From NCBI RefSeq assembly GCF_000577275.2, contig NZ_CBYB010000043.1, positions 1 through 12,239 on the forward strand: DNA of 12,239 bases. Direction: 5' to 3'. Below the pieces are notes generated by a model. It was not told the DNA's origin and made no database searches. It saw only the letters and a list, made by a program, of their open reading frames with translations. Source of the DNA: Rhizobium favelukesii. GTDB taxonomy: Bacteria; Pseudomonadota; Alphaproteobacteria; Rhizobiales; Rhizobiaceae. This document shows positions 1 through 10,282 of the stretch, in pieces; position 1 is the first letter of the stretch; each line of letters begins with the position of its first letter. A program made the translations under genes and the position numbers.

Positions 1-27
1 GTTTATGGACGGGCACTAGTCTAGGCA

Positions 28-45
28 CCCGCCGCCACGTGCGGG
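28..45 (-). terminator. weak hairpin just past the end of the operon
   Basis: A five-base inverted repeat (CCCGC at 28-32, GCGGG at 41-45) lies a few bases beyond the IDI stop codon. It could form a small GC-rich stem downstream of the last operon gene. No T-run follows on the minus strand, so it does not look like a standard intrinsic terminator. Five-base GC repeats are common by chance in sequence this rich in G and C. Confidence 0.15.
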
Positions 46-56
46 CGACGCCGGCA

Positions 57-1106
57 TCAACCGGCGGGCAGATGCGCAGAGGGCAACAAGCGCGCCTGAC
101 GCAACGCCGCCAGATCGGCCGAGCCGGTGCAGAAGCAGGCAACGGCCAACTGGCGGATGACGATCTCGAAATGCGCGACAACCGCCTCGGTGGACACCGT
201 CGCCGCGTCCAGCACGCCGGCCGCCTGCCCGGCGATGTCCGCGCCCAGGCGGATGGCCTTGGCCACGTCGATGCCGTCGCGGATCCCGCCCGACGCGATC
301 AGCTTCACCGTTGGCAGCGCCCGACGTACCGCCTGCACGCTGGCCGGGGTCGGAATCCCCCACTCGGCGAACGCCATCGCCACTGCACGATCGGCGGCAT
401 TGCGGGCGCGCTCGCCCTCCACCGCGGCCCAATTGGTGCCGCCGGCGCCGGCGACATCGATCACCGCCACGCCTGCCTCGACGAGCGCACAAGCCACCGA
501 GGCGGACAGGCCCGACCCCACTTCCTTGGTCACGATCGGCACGCCCACGCTGCGTGCGGCGCGAGCGATCTGCGCCAAGACGCCGCGCCAGTCGCGGTCG
601 CCCTCCGGCTGTACCGCTTCCTGCAGCGGATTGAGATGGACGATGAGTCCATCGGCCTCCAGTGCATCTACCGCACGGCGCGCCAGATCCAGGCCGTCGG
701 CCTCGCGCAGTTGCGCGGCGCCGATATTGGCCAGCAAGGGAATGTCTGGTGCCACGCGGCGCAGCGCGCGCGTCAACCCCAGGGAGTTGCCGGATTGCAG
801 GCTCACGCGCTGCGAACCGACGCACATGGCGATCCCCAAGGCTTGCGCTGCCTCGCTCAAATGCCGGTTGATGGCCTCGGCGCGTGGCATGCCGCCGGTC
901 ATGGAGCTAATCAGCAGCGGCGCGCACATGGTCTTGCCCAGCAGCGACGCGCACAGGTCGATCTGCGTCAGGTCCAACTCGGGCAATGCGCAGTGTTCGA
1001 AACGGATGTACTCCCAGCCTGCGGCGACCGTGGCCGGTGCCGTTCGCCGATCCAGCACGATGTCCAGATGGTCGTCTTTGCGCCGGCTCAGGGCGGTGTC
1101 GCTCAT
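57..1106 (-). CDS. idi: type II isopentenyl-diphosphate delta-isomerase (FMN/NADPH-dependent)
   Basis: Interconverts IPP and DMAPP, supplying the allylic primer for GGPP synthesis; a soluble flavoenzyme. From the ATG at 1106 the product is 349 aa, usual for the family, and begins with the expected RKDDHL (residues 9-14). Other type II hallmarks are SSMTGG (67-72), [14 protein letters not shown] (157-170), KEVG (194-197), the GAGGTNW loop (220-226) and the FMN-phosphate loop SGGIRDG (272-278). It is the last operon gene, starting 85 bases after the KS stop. Start choice is uncertain: a GTG at 1205 in the same frame would add 33 residues and overlap the KS end by 14 bases. That GTG has a far better ribosome-binding site (GGGGAGG, five bases away) than the ATG. 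I kept the ATG because the family normally begins just before RKDDHL. Identity is secure. Confidence 0.93.
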   Translation of the reverse strand: MSDTALSRRKDDHLDIVLDRRTAPATVAAGWEYIRFEHCALPELDLTQIDLCASLLGKTMCAPLLISSMTGGMPRAEAINRHLSEAAQALGIAMCVGSQRVSLQSGNSLGLTRALRRVAPDIPLLANIGAAQLREADGLDLARRAVDALEADGLIVHLNPLQEAVQPEGDRDWRGVLAQIARAARSVGVPIVTKEVGSGLSASVACALVEAGVAVIDVAGAGGTNWAAVEGERARNAADRAVAMAFAEWGIPTPASVQAVRRALPTVKLIASGGIRDGIDVAKAIRLGADIAGQAAGVLDAATVSTEAVVAHFEIVIRQLAVACFCTGSADLAALRQARLLPSAHLPAG

Positions 1107-1191
1107 GCTCGCCCAGTCCGTCGCATCGGGCGACGGCGTTGCGTCGGATCGGACCGACGGCAGCGCACGCACGCCGTCGCCTCCCGCGCGC

Positions 1192-3641
<2,450 letters not shown>

Positions 3642-3767
3642 GCGGGATGCTCCTTCTGCAGGCGGTTGACGAGAACCAGGATCGGGCAGACGCCGCGCAT
3701 GTCGCCGCGGAGTCGGATACAGTGCAGCATGCACCGCTGCCGGGCGACTCCATGCTGACGGGCGCGC

Positions 3768-4775
3768 TCATGCGCATGGCGCGTGCTTGAACAGATACGG
3801 GTTGGCCCGCTGCAGCATCTGCGCCAACGGTTCCGCACGCGGCCCCAGCGGGGCGATGGCCTCCTCGGCGTCGCGCAACAGATCGAGCGCGAACTGGCGC
3901 GCTGACTGCAGGCCCATGATCGACGCGCAGGTCGGCTTCTGCGCCGCCGCGTCCTTGCCGGGGGTCTTGCCCAGCGTCGCGGTATCCGCTGTCGCGTCGA
4001 GAATGTCGTCGACCGCCTGCAACGCCAGGCCAAAACAGGCGCTGTAGCGATCGAGCGCACAGTACAGCGCAGCGTGCGCGGCATCCTCCGCGATGGCGCA
4101 TAGCGCGCCCATGCGAACGGACGCGCGCACTAGCGCACCGGTCTTCATCCGGTGCATAGCCACGATCCTGTCCAGCTCGACGTACTTTCCGACCAGCGAC
4201 AGATCCATGGCCTGCCCGCCTGCGGCACCCTCGGCGGACACCGCGTGCGCCAGTTCGCGCACGAGCGCGATACGGTTGTCGCCCGGCGCATCCAGGCTCG
4301 CCAGAGTCAGGAAGGCGTGCGCCTGCAGCGCATCGCCGACCAGGATCGCAGTGGCTTCGCCGAACTTGACGTGCACGGTCGGAAGGCCGCGGCGAAGCAC
4401 GTCGTCGTCCATCGCGGGCAGGTCGTCGTGGACCAGGGTACAGGCGTGCATCATCTCGATGGCGGCGCCGACGTCGTCGAGTATGTGCGCCGGCGTGTCG
4501 GCCAGTGCGCCGGCAGCCAGACAGAGCAAGGTTCGGGTGCGCTTCCCGCCATTCAAGGTGGCGTAGCGCATCGCCGCCATCAGCTCGGTCTCACCGTCGT
4601 CTTCGGCGCAGAGAAGACGCGCCAGCGCCTGTTCGACTCGCTTTGCGCCGTCCTGCATCCAGATCTCCGGCAGCAACCTGCCGGATGCGGCGCGCGCCTG
4701 CGCGCCCAATCCGCCGAGCGCGGAAACGCCAGGTCGGTCGTCGTGTAGCTTGGAACCGGTCTGCATGTTGTTCAT
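3768..4775 (-). CDS. ggps: geranylgeranyl diphosphate synthase (trans-prenyltransferase)
   Basis: Condenses IPP with allylic diphosphates to make GGPP, the CPS substrate. The 335-aa product carries the trans-prenyltransferase signature: GGKRTR (76-81), first aspartate-rich motif DDLPAMDDD (117-125) with the two-residue insertion of bacterial short-chain synthases, and second motif DDILD (256-260). The residue five before the first Asp is Cys112, where E. coli farnesyl diphosphate synthase has Tyr. A small side chain there deepens the product pocket, which fits C20 rather than C15. The N-terminus is about 30 residues longer than most homologues. Start choice: ATG 4775 has AGGT eight bases upstream, while an ATG three codons later (4766) has AAGGA ten bases upstream; both are plausible. 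A 145-base gap separates it from CYP117, so a secondary promoter there is possible but not evident. Confidence 0.93.
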   Translation of the reverse strand: MNNMQTGSKLHDDRPGVSALGGLGAQARAASGRLLPEIWMQDGAKRVEQALARLLCAEDDGETELMAAMRYATLNGGKRTRTLLCLAAGALADTPAHILDDVGAAIEMMHACTLVHDDLPAMDDDVLRRGLPTVHVKFGEATAILVGDALQAHAFLTLASLDAPGDNRIALVRELAHAVSAEGAAGGQAMDLSLVGKYVELDRIVAMHRMKTGALVRASVRMGALCAIAEDAAHAALYCALDRYSACFGLALQAVDDILDATADTATLGKTPGKDAAAQKPTCASIMGLQSARQFALDLLRDAEEAIAPLGPRAEPLAQMLQRANPYLFKHAPCA

Positions 4776-4920
4776 GTCCTTGTACCTGATAGGAGATGGC
4801 CAGGGCGAGCGGCGAGCCGCCGCGGTGTTGCCGGCGTCGCACCGAGCGCGCGCACCGAGTGCAGCAATGCCGCGCGTCGCCGGCGCCGCTGCCTCGCCAC
4901 ACGGGGCATGCGATGCCAGC

Positions 4921-6264
4921 TCATGAGAATCCGATGCGGACTTTCATGGACGGATGTCCGGTCGGGTAATAGCGCCGGCCTTTTTCGACGTCGCTCAGCA
5001 ACCGCGGCCGCACCCCGGCCTTGTGCATGGTCAGCGCCAAGGCGATGCAGAACTGCACCATTTCCAGCCACACCAGGTGGTAGCCGATGCAGACGTGTGG
5101 GCCGGTACCGAACTGCAACATGTCCACCGGCCGGATCGGCTCCGTGCGTTGCAGCCACCGCGCCAGGCGGAACTGATCAGGCGCCTCGTGCAGCAGCGCC
5201 GAGGTCGAGAAATGCAGCAGCGGGATGCACAGATGGGTGCCTGCGGGAATGCGCCGTTGGCCGAGTTGCAATTCCTGCAGCGCGCGACGCGGCAGGAGCG
5301 TGACCGCCGGATGCAGGCGCAGCGTCTCGCGGAACAGCGCCTCGGCGACTGGACACTGCGCAAGGTCCGCGTGCCGGGTCGGCACCGCGCCCACGCGTTG
5401 CGCCTCTTCGACCAGGGCGTCCCACAGCACAGGCTGCCGCGCCAGCTCGATCACCATCCAGGCCATCGTCGAGGCGGTGGTCTCGTGACCGCCAAGCAGC
5501 AGCAAGCGGATATTGGCGACCAGGACGTCATCGGAGAGCGCATCGTCGCTGCGATCGAAGGCGCTCACCATGTCGTTGATCAACCCGGTGCGCGCGGCAT
5601 GCGCGCGCGCGTCGCGGACGAACTGGCGCAACTGTGCGTCGATCCAGTCGCGGGCGGCGCGGCCGCGCCGCAAGGGCAGTCCGGGCAGGTCGACCAGGGG
5701 CGCGACGATCAACTGCAGCAGTTGCCGGTACTTGCGATGCCATCCCGGCAGGTCCTGCGCTGGGATTCCCATGAGGCTGAAGATGAGCTTGAGCATCAGG
5801 TCACCGGTTTCGCGCAGGATAGTTACGTCGCCGCGGTCACGCCACGCCTGCACCCGCGCCCAGATGACGGGCGCGAACAGGTCGCCGATGCCGGCCTGGG
5901 TCAGCCCCTTGGGCACGAACGCCGCCTTGATCGCATCGCGCGCCTGCCGGTGCGCGCCGCCGTCCTGGGCGACCAGTGTTCCGCCAAGCAATTCGGGCGC
6001 GATCTCTTCGATCAGCGCCGAGGACACGTCCTTGTGCCGGAGCAGCGCGAACGCATCCGGATCCACGCAGGTCATCAGGTGTCCGGCAGGGCCGAAATCC
6101 AGCCAGAAGTGGCTGCCCAGCGTACTTTCCGCACGCCGCAGCAGGCGCGGCAGGTCGCAGACGATGGCGGGAAGATGCCCGACCAGGGGGAAAGCGCCGG
6201 GCACGACGGGGATGTCGTGTCGCAGCCGGTGCCGACGGTTCAGCGGGTTGAGCAGCATGTCCAT
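4921..6264 (-). CDS. cyp117: cytochrome P450 CYP117, ent-kaurene oxidase
   Basis: Expected to oxidise C-19 of ent-kaurene stepwise to ent-kaurenoic acid, a soluble bacterial P450 with no membrane anchor visible. The 447-aa product shows the I-helix GGHETT (258-263) with a normal acid-alcohol pair, the K-helix ETLR (313-316) and the heme loop FGTGPHVCIG with thiolate ligand Cys392. The CYP117 assignment follows from operon position, between the SDR and GGPS, and from an N-terminus ([11 protein letters not shown]) I recall from CYP117 proteins. The chosen ATG shares its A with the SDR stop (TGATG). A second ATG two codons on has GGAG nine bases upstream and may be the true start. The open frame extends further upstream to 6387, but that leader is Arg-rich and lies inside the SDR gene, so it is rejected. 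Confidence 0.92.
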   Translation of the reverse strand: MDMLLNPLNRRHRLRHDIPVVPGAFPLVGHLPAIVCDLPRLLRRAESTLGSHFWLDFGPAGHLMTCVDPDAFALLRHKDVSSALIEEIAPELLGGTLVAQDGGAHRQARDAIKAAFVPKGLTQAGIGDLFAPVIWARVQAWRDRGDVTILRETGDLMLKLIFSLMGIPAQDLPGWHRKYRQLLQLIVAPLVDLPGLPLRRGRAARDWIDAQLRQFVRDARAHAARTGLINDMVSAFDRSDDALSDDVLVANIRLLLLGGHETTASTMAWMVIELARQPVLWDALVEEAQRVGAVPTRHADLAQCPVAEALFRETLRLHPAVTLLPRRALQELQLGQRRIPAGTHLCIPLLHFSTSALLHEAPDQFRLARWLQRTEPIRPVDMLQFGTGPHVCIGYHLVWLEMVQFCIALALTMHKAGVRPRLLSDVEKGRRYYPTGHPSMKVRIGFS

Positions 6265-7118
6265 CAGCTCCATCTGCAGCGCGGCGCCGCGGCCGCTTCG
6301 GGGGTGTCGCCGGCAGGCCTCGCGGCGCGGCTGTTGCCACCGTCGGCGTACGTCGGCACATGCGCCAGCATGCCGCCGTCGATGCACACGACCTGGCCGG
6401 TGATGAACGCAGCATCGTCGGAGAGCAGGAACGCCACCAGCGCGGCCACGTCCTCGGGGCGGCCGACGCGCGGCAGGAGCTGGTGCCGGCTAAGATGCCG
6501 TTGCATGCACTCGTCCAGCTTAGCGAGGAGACGCTCGGTCATGATGAGACCCGGCGCAACCGCGTTGCAGCGGATCTGCGCATGACCGTACTGGGTGGCG
6601 AGCGAGGCCGACAGCATGTTCATCGCCGCCTTCGACGCGGCGTAGGACGTCAGCGCGGTGTCACCGCTGAGCCCCTGGCACGACGACATGTTGACGATCG
6701 CGCCACTGCCGCGGGCGATCATCCGTGGGATGGCCTGCCGGCAGCAGAGCAGCGTGCCGCGCAGATTGGTCGCCATGGTCTGATCCCAGACCGCCAGGTC
6801 CAGGTCGAGGATCGCGCGGTCGCGCGGGGTCAGGTGCATGGCGCTCGCGTTGTTCACCAGCAGGTCGACCCCACCGAAGTGCCGCTCCGCCGTCTCGAAC
6901 AGCGCTGCCACCGCCTGCGCATCGGCGATGTCCATGGCCACTGCCAGCGCGTGGCCTGCTTCGGCCGCGATCTGCGCGGTGCAGGCGATGGCCGCCGAGC
7001 CATCAATGTCGGCCACCACCACTCTGCCGCCCTCGCGCGCGATGGCGAGGGCGCATGCCTTGCCGATGCCGGCGCCCGCGCCGGTCACCACGGCCACCTT
7101 ACCTTCAAACCGTCCCAT
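6264..7118 (-). CDS. sdrGA: short-chain dehydrogenase/reductase, GA12-aldehyde dehydrogenase
   Basis: NAD(P)-dependent classical SDR. In characterised GA operons the gene at this position oxidises GA12-aldehyde to GA12. The 284-aa product has the cofactor loop TGAGAGIG (12-19), an acidic residue at the end of strand 2 (VVADID, favouring NAD over NADP), NNAS (89-92) in place of the usual NNAG, catalytic Ser in NMSSC (143-147) and YAASK with Tyr159 and Lys163. A C-terminal tail of roughly 30 residues rich in Ala, Arg and Pro runs past the normal SDR fold. Start: ATG at 7118, with AGGAGG five bases upstream, the best ribosome-binding site in the operon. This makes a 14-base overlap with the end of CYP114-Fd. 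An in-frame upstream ATG at 7184 lacks support. The last base of its stop codon is the first base of the CYP117 ATG. Confidence 0.93.
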   Translation of the reverse strand: MGRFEGKVAVVTGAGAGIGKACALAIAREGGRVVVADIDGSAAIACTAQIAAEAGHALAVAMDIADAQAVAALFETAERHFGGVDLLVNNASAMHLTPRDRAILDLDLAVWDQTMATNLRGTLLCCRQAIPRMIARGSGAIVNMSSCQGLSGDTALTSYAASKAAMNMLSASLATQYGHAQIRCNAVAPGLIMTERLLAKLDECMQRHLSRHQLLPRVGRPEDVAALVAFLLSDDAAFITGQVVCIDGGMLAHVPTYADGGNSRAARPAGDTPEAAAAPRCRWS

Positions 7119-7413
7119 CGTGCCCTCCTGGATTGCTTTGGTCTTTCGCGGCATGCCGCTCTGCCTCCGCCGGAGAAGGCGCAAGGTCGGCGCTGGCGCG
7201 CTCGTCGTCGCCAGCGTCGCTTTCGATGACCCGAATGGCGGCGACCGGGCACTGGCTGGCCGCGAGCCGCACGGCGGCGTGCATCGCCTGCGGGACCGTC
7301 GACACGCACACTTCGGCCACGCCGTCTGCTTCGCGCTGGCGAAAGGTGCCCGGCAGCGTCAGCACGCACTGCCCGGTGGTTCCGCACAGATCCTCGTCGA
7401 CCACGACGCGCAT
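7105..7413 (-). other. fdGA: ferredoxin module (possible separate product, 102 aa, from internal ATG)
   Basis: The C-terminal 102 residues of the CYP114 frame form a complete single-cluster ferredoxin. It begins at an ATG (7413) that would be its own start codon if the upstream frame ended. The motif is Cys-x5-Cys followed far downstream by Cys-Pro, the three-cysteine pattern of [3Fe-4S] ferredoxins that serve bacterial P450s. An extra Cys lies at position 36 of the module. Just before the ATG is the out-of-frame stop TGA (7415-7417), spaced by one G, and before that the G8 run. Internal initiation here could make free ferredoxin alongside the fusion; the run of G is only a poor ribosome-binding site. 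Listed separately because annotators may split it. Confidence 0.6.
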
Positions 7414-8706
7414 CTCAGCCCCCCCCTGCACATGCAGCCGCACCGGCAGCGCGCGGAACGTCCTAAGGAATGCGGAGGGCTCCCGGGTCGGCTGCTCGGC
7501 CAATGCCAGCGTGGGGAAGCGCGCCTGGATCCGCGGCAGGCTCTCGGCCAACTGCACCCGGGCCAGTTGCGCACCGAGGCAGAAGTGGATGCCATGGCCG
7601 AAGCTCAGCAGGATCTTCCCGTCGGTCGACATGCCAGGACTGGTGCCGTAGAACCGCGCGGGATCGAAGCGGTCGGGATCGGCGAAGGCGTCCGGGTCGC
7701 GATTGCCGGCCCCGATCAGCACGCGCACGTCCGCGTTCTTCGGGATCACCACGCCGCCCAGTTCGATGTCGCGCTGGGCGATACGCGGAATGGAGCTGAA
7801 CATGGCGGGCGCGTCGCAGCGCAGGACTTCTTCGACGAATGCCTCCACCCCCACGGTGTCTCCCTGCAGCCAGTGCCGCTGTTCGGGATACGCCAGCATC
7901 GCCAGGACCGCATGGTCGATGGTCGCAGCAGTGGTGGCGAAGCCGCCCAGCAGCATGCCCCACAGCATGCTGATCAACTCCGCATCCGACAGGGTGTCGG
8001 CATCGTCGTCGTGTGCGCCGACCAGCATCGACACGATGTCGTGGTGGGGATCGGTGCGCTTGCGCTGTATGAGGTCGCTGAAGTAGGCCTGTACCCCGGC
8101 GCTAACCGCGTCCGCTGCGGCGAGCTGGGGATCGCTGGCGTGCGGGCTCAAGCCTTCCAGAATGGCGCCGATGCCGGCGGCGAGCCCGAACATGTCGTCC
8201 TGGGGCATGCCGAACAGTTCGGCGAAGACCAGCATGGGCAAGGCCAGCGCGAATTCCCGATGCAGGTCCACCGCCTCCCCGCGCTCCAGCGCGGGCGCCA
8301 TCCCGTCCAGGCGCGCTGCGACGATGCGCGCGATGCTCGGCCGCAGGTTGTCGATCTGGCGCATGGTGAAATCGCGCGAGATCAGCCGGCGCAGACGCGT
8401 ATGCGTCGGTGGTTCCTTCATCGCTAGCGTGGACGCTAGCAGATTGAGCGACAGGCTGGTCGCCGCACGCGGGAAATAGCGGGACAGTTCGCCCGGCGCC
8501 GGTCCCCGAAATGCATCGCCCGTGGCCTTGAGCGCCCAGTGGATGTCGGCGTGGCGGCTCAACAGAAAGAGGCCCGACGCGGCGCGATGCACCGGATCGT
8601 GCTCGCGCAACCACCGCATAAACGGATACGGGTCGTGGATGCACGCTGGCGACGCCAGTTCGGCGAAGGCGTCTCGGCATGCTGCCGTGGCTTCTTGCAC
8701 GTCCAT
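7105..8706 (-). CDS. cyp114-fdGA: CYP114 fused to a [3Fe-4S]-type ferredoxin (kaurenoic acid oxidase)
   Basis: Predicted to convert ent-kaurenoic acid to GA12-aldehyde by hydroxylation and B-ring contraction, with the ferredoxin as electron donor. The frame encodes 533 aa. Residues 1-431 are a P450: K-helix EEVLR (292-296, ExxR from Glu293), heme loop [10 protein letters not shown] with ligand Cys376. The I-helix reads GGFATT (254-259), so the conserved acidic residue before Thr is Ala257. Residues 432-533 are a small ferredoxin starting MRVVVDEDL with cluster cysteines C441 and C447 (CGTTGQC) and C486 (CP), followed by a loose hydrophilic tail of about 37 residues. The two parts meet within a run of eight G, so the fusion depends on that run's length. 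In other GA operons the ferredoxin is often a separate gene. Start ATG 8706 has AGGT eight bases upstream. The end overlaps the SDR by 14 bases. Confidence 0.9.
   Translation of the reverse strand: MDVQEATAACRDAFAELASPACIHDPYPFMRWLREHDPVHRAASGLFLLSRHADIHWALKATGDAFRGPAPGELSRYFPRAATSLSLNLLASTLAMKEPPTHTRLRRLISRDFTMRQIDNLRPSIARIVAARLDGMAPALERGEAVDLHREFALALPMLVFAELFGMPQDDMFGLAAGIGAILEGLSPHASDPQLAAADAVSAGVQAYFSDLIQRKRTDPHHDIVSMLVGAHDDDADTLSDAELISMLWGMLLGGFATTAATIDHAVLAMLAYPEQRHWLQGDTVGVEAFVEEVLRCDAPAMFSSIPRIAQRDIELGGVVIPKNADVRVLIGAGNRDPDAFADPDRFDPARFYGTSPGMSTDGKILLSFGHGIHFCLGAQLARVQLAESLPRIQARFPTLALAEQPTREPSAFLRTFRALPVRLHVQGGAEMRVVVDEDLCGTTGQCVLTLPGTFRQREADGVAEVCVSTVPQAMHAAVRLAASQCPVAAIRVIESDAGDDERASADLAPSPAEAERHAAKDQSNPGGHDGTV
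7419..7426 (-). repeat. G8 homopolymer at the CYP114/ferredoxin junction
   Basis: Eight consecutive C on the plus strand, G8 in the coding strand, encode the Gln-Gly-Gly-Ala linker between the P450 and ferredoxin. Reading CAG GGG GGG GCT GAG ATG keeps the fusion open. With one more G, two fewer, or a -1 slip, the ribosome reads GGC TGA and CYP114 ends at 7415, one base before the ferredoxin ATG. The tract contains the X-XXY-YYZ arrangement that can support -1 slippage. It is also the kind of run in which sequencing miscounts occur. Confidence 0.85.
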
Positions 8707-8800
8707 CTTGGTTACCTGTTGGCTGGTTGATCTGACCAGCGCGCGCCACGCGCGCCGGCAAATTGCGGAGAAGATCGCGATTCCCGGCGACTTCCGCGCA

Positions 8801-10003
8801 TCACCAGAGCACCGGGAACCCTTCGAACCCGCCAGTGATGATCTCCTTGCGCAACTTCAGTTCTTCGGGCGCCACGGCCAAGCGCAGCGCGGGAAAGCGC
8901 TGGAAGATCGAACCGAAAACCACCTTGAGTTCCAGCCTGGCCAGCGCCACGCCGATGCAGTAGTGCGGCCCGGAGGAGAACGCCAGGTGCGGTTTTTCGT
9001 CGCGTCCGATGTCAAAGATTTCCGGGTCGTCGAAATGGCGCGGATCGAACGACGTCGCCGGTAGGCCGATCAGCACCTTGCTCTCCGCGGGAATATGCAC
9101 GCCCGCGATGGTCACGTCGGTCCGCGGATAGCGCATGATGCCGTCCCAGCCCGCGCCCGGCGGGTACATGCGGAGGATTTCCTCCACCGCCTTGTCCACC
9201 AGGGATGGATCGCCGACTAGGCGTTCGCGCTGTTGCGGATAGCGGAACATGGCCAGCAGGCCGAATTCGATCTGCGCGACGGTGCTCTCGTGCCCCGCCA
9301 CCAGCATGCCCGCCGCCAGGCCGATCGCCTCTTCCTCGGTCGCCTTGCCCTGGTCGACCGCCGCGAGCAGATCCGTCAGCAGGTTGTCGCCCGGATCCTG
9401 GCGCTTGTCGCGCATCTTGCTGCGAATGTAGGCGAGCAGTTCTTCCCAGGCCAGGCGCGACGCGTTGCGCGGGCCGCTTTCATGCTGGTGTGTCATCACC
9501 TCGTCGGACAGCCCGGCGAAAAAGGCGTGATCCTCGTAGAGCACACCCAGCAGCGCGCTGATGATCATTGCCGGAAGCGGAAAGGTGAGGTGGCGCCGCA
9601 GGTCGGCAGGCTGGGGCTGAGCCGCCAGCGTCTCGAACAACTGGGCGGCGATCGCCTCGACCTGCTGCGCGAGCAGCTTCACCCTGGGGTTGCTGAAGGC
9701 CGGCGCCACGATCGTGCGTAACCGGGCATGCTCGTCCCCTTCGTGCGAGACTAGCCACCCCGGCGAACCGAGAATCACCGAATCCGGGGTAAATGCCGCC
9801 GGCGGCATTCCCGCGGGCCGGAACGCGGGGTCGGACAGCGCCGCCTTGGCCTCGTCGTAGCCTGTCACCCACCAGCCTTCGTGCCCGGATGGGAAGCGCA
9901 CGCGGTGGATCGGACCGTTGGCGCGTAGCGCCAACATCTCGGGCGAGGGCTCGATATGATCGACGCGCCACATCGGCAGCGTCGGCAAGGGTTGTTTGGA
10001 CAT
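8801..10003 (-). CDS. cyp112: cytochrome P450 CYP112, gibberellin C-20 oxidase
   Basis: Expected to oxidise C-20 of GA12 and release it to form GA9, the step done by a dioxygenase in plants and by CYP112 in bacteria. The 400-aa soluble P450 has the C-helix region [10 protein letters not shown] (87-96), I-helix AGHEST (236-241) with normal acid-alcohol residues, K-helix EILR (275-278) and heme loop [10 protein letters not shown] with ligand Cys349. It is the first gene of the operon; its stop is 94 bases before the CYP114 start. The ATG at 10003 is the only sensible start. It lacks a strong ribosome-binding site: only GAAGTG about six bases upstream. No P450 gene precedes it in the 2.2 kb of upstream sequence, so CYP115, the 3-oxidase found at this position in some strains, is missing from this locus. 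CYP number is inferred from gene order and motifs. Confidence 0.92.
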   Translation of the reverse strand: MSKQPLPTLPMWRVDHIEPSPEMLALRANGPIHRVRFPSGHEGWWVTGYDEAKAALSDPAFRPAGMPPAAFTPDSVILGSPGWLVSHEGDEHARLRTIVAPAFSNPRVKLLAQQVEAIAAQLFETLAAQPQPADLRRHLTFPLPAMIISALLGVLYEDHAFFAGLSDEVMTHQHESGPRNASRLAWEELLAYIRSKMRDKRQDPGDNLLTDLLAAVDQGKATEEEAIGLAAGMLVAGHESTVAQIEFGLLAMFRYPQQRERLVGDPSLVDKAVEEILRMYPPGAGWDGIMRYPRTDVTIAGVHIPAESKVLIGLPATSFDPRHFDDPEIFDIGRDEKPHLAFSSGPHYCIGVALARLELKVVFGSIFQRFPALRLAVAPEELKLRKEIITGGFEGFPVLW

Positions 10004-10095
10004 GGTGGCACTTCACTCTCTAAGCGATGGAAGGGCGGAAGGTGACCGGCAGGCGCTGCGGCAGCGAATGACGTAAAACGAAGCTCTACTAGTAC

Positions 10096-10109
10096 TTGTT
10101 TTAAGACAA
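10096..10109. promoter_or_regulatory. 14-base near-palindrome, possible operator
   Basis: TTGTTTTAAGACAA matches its own reverse complement except at one base pair in each arm (six of seven positions symmetric). It lies about 93 bases upstream of the CYP112 ATG and downstream of the candidate -10. A repressor bound here would block elongation or initiation. Immediately beside it, TACTAGTA (10087-10094) is an eight-base perfect palindrome. No regulator is identified and AT-rich sequence raises chance symmetry. Confidence 0.3.
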
Positions 10110-10200
10110 TATGAGCAGAAGATATATTTGAGAATATATACTGTTTATATTATATAAAAATACGATAAGACATTAATTTTTCTCAAAGAGCTGAAACTAT

Positions 10201-10230
10201 ACCAAAATATATGTTAGAATACATTTTGGT
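10201..10230. promoter_or_regulatory. 30-base imperfect inverted repeat, possible operator
   Basis: ACCAAAAT (10201-10208) is exactly repeated in inverse as ATTTTGGT (10223-10230). Partial symmetry continues inward so that 11 of 15 positions per arm pair. The two outer arms are about two helical turns apart, the geometry of a dimeric regulator site. It lies about 20-30 bases upstream of the candidate -35 elements, where an activator for the GA operon would bind. Which regulator is unknown. Confidence 0.4.
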
Positions 10231-10282
10231 TCATTTTTCCAACTGGTGGATTTGACATGATACGTGCCGGGAATCGCGGCTG

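Larger units (their letters stand above)
10081..10260 (-). promoter_or_regulatory. AT-rich upstream region of the GA operon, probable promoter
   Basis: This 180-base stretch is 26% GC by hand count, against very GC-rich flanking genes, and holds no plausible gene. Reading toward CYP112, a perfect TATAAT lies at 10154-10149 with TTAATG at 10176-10171, 16 bases apart, as a candidate sigma-70 promoter. An alternative pair is TTGAGA (10186-10181) and TATTTT (10162-10157) with an 18-base spacer. Transcription would begin about 140 bases before the CYP112 start. In DNA this AT-rich, -10-like words also occur by chance, so the exact start is unproven. The base composition suggests a binding site for H-NS-like silencers or foreign origin. 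Confidence 0.5.

Noticed and set aside
4954..6585. 543-aa plus-strand frame opposite CYP117
   Set aside because: Gln/Arg/His-rich antisense translation of a clear P450 gene.
6838..8427. 529-aa plus-strand frame opposite CYP114
   Set aside because: Antisense shadow with the same biased composition; the minus-strand P450-ferredoxin frame has all the motifs.
10004..10080. Plant-inducible promoter (TTCGC-N15-TTCGC) for type III-regulon control
   Set aside because: Only one TTCGC half occurs on the relevant strand; the second half is missing at the required spacing.
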